The translations under genes and the position numbers were made by a program. This document shows, in pieces, positions 24,292 to 34,344 of a stretch of 64,000 nucleotides of DNA. The notes under the pieces are model-generated. The model ran no database searches. It was given only the letters and a program-made list of their open reading frames with translations, and had not been told where the DNA came from. Origin of the DNA: Anaeramoeba flamelloides (Eukaryota > Metamonada > Anaeramoebidae); NCBI GenBank assembly GCA_027625915.1, contig JANTQA010000012.1:8702501-8766500 (forward strand). Reading direction: 5' to 3'. The stretch's first letter is position 1, and each line of letters begins with the position of its first letter.

Positions 24292-25364
24292 AGCCACTGA
24301 CGAAAGAAAATTTAGCAAAATTAACTGGATTTTCTAAACAACGGGTTTGCACTGTAATATCAATTTATAAATTATTAAACTTAATCATTGAAGAACCCAA
24401 TACACATTTATACCATTGGAATCGTGAACAAGCATTAATTATCCCAGATTTTAAATCTTATTTAAAAGATCTGATTCAAGCAAGAACATCAAGAAGAAAT
24501 TTGGCAATACATACACTATCATTGATCTTGAAATTAGAAAACCGCATAAAAATCAAAAGAAACAAGAATAATAACTTTTCAAAATTATTTAAATCTATCA
24601 TTAGAAATGTTAAATATTCAGCAATAGGTATAGATAGAGAAACGAACAATAAAGAAATTAATCAAGAAGTTATTTTAAAGCAATTATCGTTCAGAATCCA
24701 AAAATTAAAATCTCTTCGAAAAATTCGACAAAAAAGTATTAATGATAAATGGGTAAATAAAAACTTTAATTACAAAACTAGGTATAAAATAAGTACGGAG
24801 CAAAAATCTTTAAATTTTGAAAAGAATAAAAGTAAAAGCAAGTCTCAAACAAGATATTTAAAAAATCAAAAGGTTAAAAAAAACAATAAATTGAAAAAAA
24901 AGAAATATGAGAAAGTGAAAAAGAGAAATAATAAAAAAAAATCTGGTTATTCCATTCTTGAAAAAAATAAATTAAAATCCAAACCAATTCCACAACCTTT
25001 TGCAAATATAAATCAAAACATGATCCCCACTTATCATAGCAATAATAACAACATCAATAACAAAAACAACAACAATTATGATGGCGATTATAATGATTTT
25101 AATTATAACCAAGAAGCCAATCCAAAGTGTATAACAAGACAATCACTTACAAATCCAATTTATAATTATGATAACGGAATAAATCCCCAGCAAACAAAAA
25201 TTATCAATGATAGCTTCAATGGTGTTGAAAGAAAAGAAAGATCAATTAAACCTGAAACCCAAATTCAAATTGTACACGATAACGCTCCTTATGTAAATGG
25301 TAATACTAATAATTATCAGAACAACAGCACCACCACCACCACTACCACCACCACCACCACTACC

Positions 25365-25396
<32 letters not shown>

Positions 25397-25913
25397 CACT
25401 TATGATGATGATGATCTTGTTAAAAACCAAAATGAAATAAAATATAATTTCTTAAATGAAAATTTTGAAAAAAATGAAAATAATGATTTACAACCAAACA
25501 TTAACATATCAATCATCGAAAATGATCAGAATTTTGATAATCAAAATTATTTATCTAATCCGATATTGTTACCAGATATTCAATTGTCCCCAAATAAAAA
25601 CGATTTCCCCGAATTGCTTTCGCCAATCAACCAAACAGAGAATGAAAATGAATTTTCTCCGAATTCACCTCTTTTCTTTTCAGTTAACCATGATTCAGAT
25701 TTCTTGCTTCCTCAATTTAATACAATCAATAACCCACAACCCGTTTCAAAAAGTGAACACAATTTTCAAATCGAAAAGATAAATTCATCTTTTGATGATT
25801 CCTCAAACCTAAATCCAAACCAAAACCCTAACCAATTGCATATTTTAAATGATAACGACTATGATTTTTCCATAAATTCACCCCTCAATAGAAAACTTGG
25901 TGATGAAATGTAA
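24292..25913 (+). CDS. winged-helix, E2F-like low-complexity protein, 5' exon not found
   Basis: The exon begins after an acceptor ending ACAATAG and needs one base from an upstream exon that I could not locate; no ATG precedes the domain in this frame. About 539 residues follow, to TAA. The start, EPLTKENLAKLTGFSKQR, then VCTVISIYKLLNLI and a YHWN strand, has the shape of a winged helix and resembles the E2F/DP recognition helix and wing (RRIYDITNVLEGIGLI...W), although the DNA-contacting RRxYD is not kept. No E2F dimerisation coil is obvious. The middle is Lys/Asn-rich, with a Thr run of about 17 encoded by ACC/ACT repeats (25327-25380) and Asn runs. The C-terminus is Pro, Asp and Asn-rich like an activation region and ends DYDFSINSPLNRKLGDEM, faintly like the E2F pocket-binding DYxFxL. 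A DNA-binding regulator is the best guess; the family assignment is uncertain. Confidence 0.5.
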
Positions 25914-26185
25914 TTTGGCCAATCAAAATTTAAATAAATAGATTAAACCTTAAATAAAATAAACAACAGCAACACCAACACCAACAATAAATTTAAAAAA
26001 TTAAAATATTTATTAAACATAGAGATATACATTAGATTTTTTTTCGGTTTTAAATATTTTTTTTTTTTTTTGGTCAAATTGAATTTTTCTCATCAAAATT
26101 ACGAAAAGTCTTAAATTATTTTTTGATATAATTTTTTATTAAAAAAATAATAAAACCATCTACAATATAAATTTAATAAATATAT

Positions 26186-26220
<35 letters not shown>

Positions 26221-26599
26221 CGTATCATAGAAAGATATTATTTTTTGATTAGAATTCTAAAATAAAATATAAATATAAATATTAGTAAAATAATTTTATT
26301 AATTTTAAATTTTTTTTTTTATTTTTTTATTTTTAGATAATAATATAAAAAAATTGAAAATATTTTGAATTAACAATATCTATTTTAAAATACATAATAT
26401 AAATTTTTAGTTAAAAAATTATTTTGGTGGTTAACTTGTTTGATTTTATAGAAATAAAATTATAAACAATTTTCGACCAAAGGTGTTGCGGTTTCTTTTT
26501 TGTATCCCGGACAGTTAATTCTTAAGGGTCGAGTCAGTTACTCTGTATTTGTTCCATACTCCAGAAGTTACTTGAAAACCTAAAAAGGGTATTGTGAAA

Positions 26600-27340
26600 T
26601 TGCCCTTCTTTTGATTGACAAAATTCAAATAACATAAGAATTTCATAAAATCTCAATTTTCAAAAAATTCAATCAAAAAAAAATTAAAATGTTTCTCTAT
26701 TCCAAAAAATTCAAAAAAACAAAAAAAAAAAAAAAGTTTCATGGGATCTTTATTGGCAAAAATTCAAATAAAAAAAAAAGGTTTGAAAAAAATCTAAATT
26801 TCAACAATCAAAATTTTAAAAACAAAAGTTAAAAAGTATTCTCAATTTCCAAAAAATTTACAAAAAAAAAATTCTACAAGGTTTTATATTTTTCAATTTT
26901 CAAAGGGGTAAATTTCTTCTATTTTTATCAAAAATTGTTTTCTAAAAGGACACAATCAATTTATTTTGATTTAATGCGATTTGTGGTTATTGTAGAACCA
27001 TCTAAATTTACTAAAGATTAAATTATTTATTATTCTTGAGGTAAAAATAACTAATTTGAGAAATGAAAAAAAAATGAAAAAAAAAAATCTGTGAGATCTC
27101 AAAAAGCACCAAAGATAGATTCTTGAAAACTAACTCATTTGTTTCAAAATTATAATTCAAACCAAGACCAATGAGAAATTGGGTTTTTTTCTCTGATGAT
27201 TTTTTTCTAATAATGCCATCATTTCTAATCTTTGTTTTTTTTTGAGATCAATTGCAGGTTAACAAGTTGATTTCGTCTTTGATTTGTAAATTGGTTTGAT
27301 AACAATTTCCACATTTTTTTTTTTCATAGAATAAAATTAT
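26600..27340 (+). repeat. dispersed repeat, copy 1 of 2
   Basis: The block aligns in the same orientation with about 62975-63990. Shared strings include ACACAATCAATTTA, AATTTGTGGTTATT / GATTTGTGGTTATT, TAAAAATAACT and GAGATCTCAAAAAG. The copies are diverged by many substitutions and short indels, so the repeat is old. No coding frame is conserved and its class is unknown. Confidence 0.5.
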
Positions 27341-27617
27341 TTTTTCAGAGTAATGACTAGGCTTAAATTTCTGTTTTTAAGAAAAATAAAAATGTTTCCC
27401 TATTTTGCTTGAATTGCCCAGAATAACATTATAACCCATCTCATTTTGACTAATTTTTAAATTATTTTCATTTCGTAACTAAATAGTTATATAAAAAGTT
27501 TGTAAAAATTTTTATTTTTTTTGTAATTTTTAGAAAATTATTCAGTAGGTTTTCTGAACTCAAATAGTAAATCTCGAGTTGAGAATGAACAATTTTCTCA
27601 TCTAATTTAGAGGTATA

Positions 27618-27839
27618 CTGTTAATTGTAAAATAAATCGGACAAAATTTTCATTCATCGTCCAAAAAAAATCTTTGAAATAATCTTTGAAAATCGAGATA
27701 TTTTTCAACCATATAACGTGTTTAACGTGGTTAGAGGATCGGGACTATCAAAATTCTGTATTCAAAGGATTTTTGAAATCATAATTTAATTTTGGAAAGA
27801 TAAATGAAAATTTTGTCCGATTTATTTTACAATTAATAG
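27618..27839. mobile_element. MITE with near-perfect 38-base inverted ends
   Basis: The left arm CTGTTAATTGTAAAATAAAT continues CGGACAAAATTTTCATT. The right arm, read on the other strand, is CTATTAATTGTAAAATAAAT continuing the same way, with one difference. TA flanks both ends (27616-27617 and 27840-27841). The 222-base element has no frame. The near identity of its arms suggests a fairly recent insertion or an active family. Confidence 0.8.
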
Positions 27840-29115
27840 TATGTTGATTAAAACACTTTTTCCAAAAAAGGGATCATACTTGTGTATTAATACATGTCCT
27901 ATTTTAATTTAATTACACAAATAATAAATTTCTAATAAAATATTTTTTTACTTTAGTTCCAATATGAAGATTTTTAAAATTTTCAAAATCAAGTACATTT
28001 ATTTTTTAATTTTTGATCTAAAAAGGTTCTAAAAAGGAATAAAAATCGAGAAAAACAATAACAAAATATTTAAATTTACCACTACATTGCGTCCTATGTA
28101 GATTTATAAATGAAAATTTATTTGTTTTGTTTACCCAAAAATACCCCTTTTTTTGAAAATCAACTGTACCTTTTTTTTTTTTTTTCAACTTAATCGTTTA
28201 GGTTTAATATAGAATCGTATATAATTAAAGTGTGTTGTAATTTGGTGCAAATGATATTAGTACTGCATGATTCAAAATGCTGTAAAACATCTATTATAAA
28301 TCTTACCAAACAATAAATTATTGGATTTTTTACTCTTGATCACAATTAAAAAGTTTCATTTTTGAATTTTTTTTATATCTTTATTTAAATCTAAAAATAG
28401 AAACCAAAATAATACTCTTTTCCGGTTTTTAATAGTACATCCTTAGAACTTCCAAAAGTACCGATTTTTTTAATTTTTTAATTTAAAAGATTTGCTAAAT
28501 GTTTGCCAACATAAAAAACCCAAAGATTGATTAGTTTTGTTTCCTTTTTAAAAAGCTAGTTGTTATCATCAATATGTTTATATGATTTGTCAAACCTATT
28601 TCCCAAATAATCTTAAAAAAAAATTAAATTTTTTTGCAACTAAAATTGAATTTTTTAAAAACTAATATACATTTCGTAACAAATTTAAGAAAGTTATTTT
28701 GTTATTTTAAAGTCTGAAAATTTATGATTCAACCGTTAAATTTTTGACGAGATATAGATTTTCTTCATGAAATTTTCAGGTTTTTTACTCATACAAAAGT
28801 TCTTATTTAATTGATGAAATCCACAAATAATACTATTTTTACTAATCGATTTTTAAGGACATTTGAAACATCTCCCACTAATATAATTTACATCGAATAA
28901 CAGTATATTTTAATCTTTGACTTCTTTTTGGTAGAGGCTAATCCCTAGAAGTAATAATTATTTTTTAAATACTAAAACTCTTTACTAATTTATAACAATT
29001 TTATTTTCATATTAGATTTAAATACAAAATTCCTGTGAAACATTTCCGATATAGCCTAAACCCAATTTGTCCTCAACATACATTTTTTTGAAAAAAAATC
29101 GAAACAAAAACAAAT

Positions 29116-29508
29116 ATGTCACTATATATTAAGCCAAATACAAGAGTATTTGATAAGAGTAATCCCTCTTATCAAAATATCAAAGAAAGTAAAATATTAT
29201 TGTTGAAAGAGTTACTGGGAACTTCAATCAAGAAAAGAACGTAAAAAACAACAAAACGCAAAAAAAAAAAAAAAAAAAAAAAAGTGAAGAGAAAACCACA
29301 ATTCATTTGTAAGAATTATTATGTCTGAAGATATTGGAACGATACAAGTAGCTCAATGTCAAAAATCAGAGATAATATGAGACTTAATATTAGGGGTAAT
29401 GTATTGAGAGTGTTTGAAATGATCTTCATTTTATTTTGCTTAAAAATCCTGATTGCCGTAATCAAAATAATGCTTTACCAACAATTAAAATCAGTGGTTT
29501 CAAAATAA
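29116..29508 (+). other. two short ATG open frames, possible small gene
   Basis: An ATG at 29116 opens 42 codons to TAA (MSLYIKPNTRVFDKSNPSYQ then NIKESKILLLKELLGTSIKK). A second at 29356 opens 50 codons to TAA (MSKIRDNMRLNIRGNVLRVF then EMIFILFCLKILIAVIKIML), with a hydrophobic stretch that could be one membrane helix. They are separated by a poly-A run and lie in different frames. A spliced gene is possible but I found no convincing splice pair. Neither segment is recognised. Confidence 0.25.
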
Positions 29509-32500
29509 AATTCGAACTTTGCTTTCTTATTGTTCCATGGCTAAATGTAATTGACTACCTAGTAGTATACCTAAGTTCAAATCAATTTTGAAAGTAAAAT
29601 CCTTGATCTTTTAAGTAAATTTTAAATTAGAAATGCAATTTGTTGAAAGTTTTTCGATATTTTCAAAATTTTTTTTAAAGTTTTTTGTTTTTTTTTTTCA
29701 ATTCTATATTTATATGATATATAAAATTTAATCTAATTTTTTGATAAAAATTGTCCAATTTGATCCTTTATTTTTACAATTTCTTTTTTAAAAAATAGAA
29801 CTTTAAGAAACTAAAACCACATTTAAATTTGGGTTTGTTGTTGGTTTCTTTGATCGGTTGATGTATAGATCTTCCTCAACTAAAAAACACGCGTTTTATT
29901 TTGAAACACATATTAAACTTTTCTACAAGCTTTATTTTCACAACAGCAAATTTTCCTTCACAATGTAAAAGAGATTTGATCAAAATATGTTCATACAACC
30001 TCTTGTGTAAATATGGAATGTTGTAAAAAATTGAGTTTTTACAATTTTCGAGATAAATAAAAGAGTTCGTTATTGCAACTTGTGACTTTATCAATTAAAA
30101 AAGTAGTCTTTAATTTGTGTATTTTTGTCACGATTATTGTTATAAAAACTCTGCAATCTTGTTCATTTCTGGTATAAAATCTGAATGTTTTGAATCTGCT
30201 TTCATCTGTTTAGTGCGATCATTTTTTATTAAATTATTTTTTTGTAATATGAAATTCTCTTTTAAGGAAGTAAGTACATTTTTCCATTTTGAAAAATTTT
30301 AATTGTATGAACATTACTGAAAATTATTTTTTGAGTGCCAACAGATATTGAAACTTTGGAACCAAAACACCATTCGCTAGTCTATTTGTGAAAAGAATCA
30401 AAGTAATTCAGAGTTGAATCTTAAATTTTTCAATTTTTTGAACAGTTTTTTTGATTAAATTTTTCGTTTTATTAAATTTAGTTTTGGATTTAGAGATGTG
30501 TTTATACGAACGATTGAAATTAATCAAACAGTTAACCAACAAAATATACCCAAAAAGGTGTAAATTTGAATCAAATATTTTCTTTTAGAAGACCAAACTC
30601 GAAAGATCACCATTCCAAATAAATTTGTTGAAATCAAAAATGAAAATTAAAAAAATCGATAAATACCTATTTTGGAAGATTGGTTTTCTTTATCTTCTTA
30701 GTTTACATAAATACAAACTATTTTTAACCTTAAATTTCTCGCACCATTACTATTTATGATTATTTTAAAAAACCTTTTGTAACAAATTTGCTTCCAAAAT
30801 TCTTTTCTAAAATATTTTTATCAAACAAAGCCAAAACAAGGAATACTATTTCAAAAATTAAAATAAAGGGGTTGAATTCTTGGAATCAAAAAACAGTTAT
30901 AAAAGATTCAAATCAAAATAATTGAAAAATTCAATAACAAATTTCAATCAGATTCAGAAATTTTTGGAGTTCTCATTTTAATGGAAAATAAATAATTATA
31001 AAATCCAACGAATTTGTCCAATAAACCCTCATTATCAAGAAGAATTAAAACAATCTCTGATTTTCTGAACTAAAACTAGAATTAGATTACATAAATGAAA
31101 ATAGGAATTCAGAATTCATTTTGGAAATTCTTTCGAAATAAACAGTAATTTGTTTATCAAAAATTTTCCAAACAAAATTTTTTTCATAAAGAATTAAAAA
31201 TAAAACCAATTAAAGAATAAGTAATTGTGTAACATCTTATAGATAAGATCAAGTAATAAATGATTTTTATTTTTTTTTGATCAATTTTTTCATTTTTTTG
31301 ATTTGCGTTTTTTTGTTGGTATGAAAATATCTTCTACTAGGATATATTCCACTCTAGTATTTATGAAAATATCAATGTATTTGGCTAAAAAAATGATTTG
31401 AATAATTCAGTTTCACATAAATGGTGGCACTCAAAAAATGAAAAATGTACTTACCCCCTTAAATGGAATACCGTTTCTTTACAAGTGTAGATTTAAACCC
31501 AAATCTTGAGGATCACATTACATCCTTATTTGGGGCAAAATGGAAAGAGAAAAAAAAAAAGCACCAAAATGATACTTATGATGATTGTGGTGAATTTATT
31601 GGGATGAAAAACCGAAACAACAAAAGACTTGAATGGAAAGTCTTATTCAAGATTTCCAAGGAAGGGATCTTAAATTTTCACAAAAACTGAGACTAAAATT
31701 ATTCTGGAAAAGAAATCAACCTTCAAATCAAAGATGGCTTAAATTCAATCTTCCGTCGTTTGGTGAACCCCTTCCAAGGTGTAAACGAATTTCCATCCTA
31801 TTGTATCTTAAAAAATAGAATGTTTACAAGATACTCTGGTGTTATGTGTGAACTTTCAATTGTTACGATCAATAATAACACCCAAAAAAAATTTTATACC
31901 TTTTCCTTGGAAAGTTGGAAAATAGCCAGCGAACAAAAAGCCTTAAAGCATTTTCTTTTAGAATACCCTTCTTTAATAAATAATTCCTTCGTCAGAGTTG
32001 AGTACCAACAGAAAAGAACCACAAAGCTCAACGATGAACAAGTGAAAAAATTGACTAAGAAAGAGAAAAATGCTTTTTTACATTCCAGAAGTGTGTCATA
32101 TTCATTATCGTGATTACTTTTTAACCAAGATACATTGAGATTTACCACGTTTTTTTAAATAATTATCGAGATTTGTGAAATTATTAAATAATTTTTTGAT
32201 AAAAACTATTTGCCTTAATAGAGGTTTTGATGATAGCTAGGCTTAATTCACGAGAAAGTTCTCACAATTAATATTTTCAAAAATGGGAAAATGAACTAAA
32301 TTATGTTAAAAAATGTTTCTTATAATTTTTTCAAATAATTGTGCCTCCTTATTTTTTTACCTGTTTAAAAATAAAAAAAAATTCAAAAATTTGAGCAAAA
32401 TATCTTCTCTTTTTTTATTCTTACATTTTTTTAAAAAGATTTCATTTTCTAGAAATATCAATTATCAGTATGTTAATCTTTCATTATGTGTTGTTTATTA

Positions 32501-33247
32501 ATGATAGTTTACAATATTTCAAAGCCACATTGTAAAAAAATCAAAAAACGTGAAACACACCTACAGTGGTATAAATAACCTGTTCAGACAACCTTTAACC
32601 CATTACTAAAATTTAACTCATGTTTTTTTTTCAGACTTGAGTATTGGAAGACCAGAAATTACTAATAGATTCTTGGTTCAGATTCAAATTGACTTTAGAG
32701 GTTAGATCTTTGATTAAACAAAATGGCTCAATTATATTAAATGCTTTTGTTTCAAATATTTCATCATATTTACAAAATTTCCAAGATTAAATGATTTTTT
32801 TATCAAAATTGAAAAAATGAAATTTTTTTTCATTATTTTGTCAAAAAATTACATTTTAATCTTTCCATATCTTCATAATTCTTTTTTAAAATTTATTTAA
32901 AGGACCCTATTTCTTGTTTATATACTGTTTCCACCCCATTGATTTGTTTCTTTTATTTCTAGAGTCAGCCAATATTTTTTACATGAGTTAAAAATTAGTA
33001 ATGGGTTAAAATAAAAAACACGGGTTATTTACAACACTAAAATTAAAAATTATTTTTCGAATTTTATTAGAGATTTTTATCAGTTCTTATTCAATGAGAT
33101 CTAAGTGGGAAAACTTGAATTTTTTTAAATACAAAATGTCAGAATTGAGCTCGACTGCTGGTTTCTGTGGTTTCGGTGATTCCTTTGGTTCCTTTGGTTA
33201 CAAAATTATCATTTTTTTTTTTTTTTTTTCCAAATTTTTTATTAATA
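29509..33247. other. intergenic region, mostly empty
   Basis: Apart from the gene-like relic at 31463-32113 I see nothing supportable. Minus-strand and plus-strand frames near 29876-30302 begin with alternative start codons and have noise-like composition. Inverted strings CATGAGTTAAAAATTAGTAA (32981-33000) and its relative ACTAAAATTTAACTCATG (32605-32622) flank about 400 bases and could be ends of another small element. Confidence 0.3.
31463..32113 (+). pseudogene. gene-like relic or unrecognised spliced gene
   Basis: Open stretches with coding-like composition follow one another. The frame from ATG 31463 gives 75 residues (YRFFTSVDLNPNLEDH, DDCGEFIGMKNRNNKRLEWK). After in-frame stops near 31688 the same frame resumes and from about 31760 stays open to 32113 (NEFPSYCILKNRMFTRYSGV, LSIVTINNNTQKKFYTFSLE, LKHFLLEYPSLINNSFVRVE). 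A different frame is open between 31633 and 31818. The stretch is less AT-rich than its surroundings. No GT-AG pair that would remove the stops was convincing, so a decayed gene is more likely than an intact one, but a missed intron remains possible. I recognise no domain. Confidence 0.35.
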
Positions 33248-33934
33248 ATGGATCTAAGAAAAAGAACCAAGCTTGATCAGGAACGTGACGAAATGATCAA
33301 AATACGTAACCAAATGGAAGCAAGAAGAACAAAGCTTGAAGAAGAACAGGATGAAATGAAAGAAAAAAGAAACAAACTAGAAGAAGAACAGGATAAAATG
33401 AAAAAGGAACTTAATGTGCTTCTTGAGGAATCAGATGATTTAGAATTTGAAATAAAAGATAAACAAGAAGAAACAAAGTTAACAGAAATTGAAAAAAGTG
33501 AATTGAATACAAAGGAAAAAAATTTCAAGAGATTGAAAAGAAAAATCATGAGACTAACGACACAAATAGACAAACAAAATGAACAAATCAAGGAACAAAA
33601 CCTTCAAATAGACAAGCAAAATGAACAAATCAAAGAACAAAACCGACAGATCGATAAGCAAGATAAACGAATTTTAGAACAAAACAACAGGATCGATCAA
33701 CAAAATCTTCTAATTAATGAACAACAATCAATTTACGGCATAAATATGATTACAAGAAAAACAAAAGATCTCTCGATAAAAATAAGTAATCAACAAATAT
33801 TAAACGAGAATTCTCTTGAAGTGCAATTTGAAATTTTTAAACAAAGCGAGTGTAAGGAATATATTTTTTCTAATTTCAAAGATTTAGATTTTTTTTTAAC
33901 TTGGGTTTCTTTGAACAAAAAAACAAAGTTATAA
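33248..33934 (+). CDS. coiled-coil protein with isoleucine heptads
   Basis: ATG at 33248 opens 228 residues to TAA; the frame extends further upstream only through a T run, so this start is preferred. Nearly the whole chain is helical. First come Glu/Lys-rich repeats (KLEEEQDEMKEKRNKLEEEQ), then from about residue 105 eight consecutive heptads with Ile at the same position: IDKQNEQ, IKEQNLQ, IDKQNEQ, IKEQNRQ, IDKQDKR, ILEQNNR, IDQQNLL, INEQQSI. An Ile core with Asn/Gln between repeats predicts a stable parallel coil, dimer or trimer. The C-terminal 60 residues (DLSIKISNQQILNENSLEVQ, DLDFFLTWVSLNKK) are non-coil and may be a small domain. No enzyme motif is present. The P-loop locus starts 400 bases downstream on the same strand, but I cannot show that the two are functionally linked. 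Confidence 0.75.
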   Translation: MDLRKRTKLDQERDEMIKIRNQMEARRTKLEEEQDEMKEKRNKLEEEQDKMKKELNVLLEESDDLEFEIKDKQEETKLTEIEKSELNTKEKNFKRLKRKIMRLTTQIDKQNEQIKEQNLQIDKQNEQIKEQNRQIDKQDKRILEQNNRIDQQNLLINEQQSIYGINMITRKTKDLSIKISNQQILNENSLEVQFEIFKQSECKEYIFSNFKDLDFFLTWVSLNKKTKL

Positions 33935-34344
33935 AGAAGGAATCAAGTATTCGTTAAATATAACAAAAAAAAAAAACAAAATCTTTTCTAATTTTTAAAT
34001 TAAATAGTATTAAGTTTGAATCAACCAGATTTTTCAATGATAAAAAAATTATCTCAAGAAGAAGGTAAAACTCAATTTTTTTTTCAAAATTTTTATTTTG
34101 TTAAGCACAATTATAAAAGTTCAATGTAACTCAATTTTTTTTAATTTTTTTTAATTTTTTTTTTTCCAACTTCTCTCTCTTTCTCTCTTCTTCTAAACAA
34201 AAACAACTAAATTGATAAAAAAAAAAAAAAAAAAAAAAATAAAACGAACAAAAAGTTTCAAATCAAATAAATAAATTTCTTGGTAAAGTAGTACTTCCTC
34301 AGGAATCAATTCAAGAAAAAATTAAGAGTCTTCAAAAACAAATC

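Larger units (their letters stand above)
25914..29115. other. intergenic, AT-rich with repeats
   Basis: No gene is supported. The stretch contains the T tract at 26190-26220, a dispersed repeat at about 26600-27340 and the MITE at 27618-27839. The part 26480-26590 is less AT-rich (GTATCCCGGACAGTTAATTC) but shows no open frame of note. Confidence 0.4.

Noticed and set aside
29330-29345. A string ATTGGAACGATACA identical to part of U6 snRNA
   Set aside because: The flanking U6 landmarks (ACAGAGA followed by the GATTAGCATGG-type region) are missing, so this is a chance match.
34037-34302. A possible first exon of the P-loop locus starting at ATG 34037 with a GTAAAA donor
   Set aside because: The phase does not match the downstream frame after the CCTCAG acceptor, so I did not include it.
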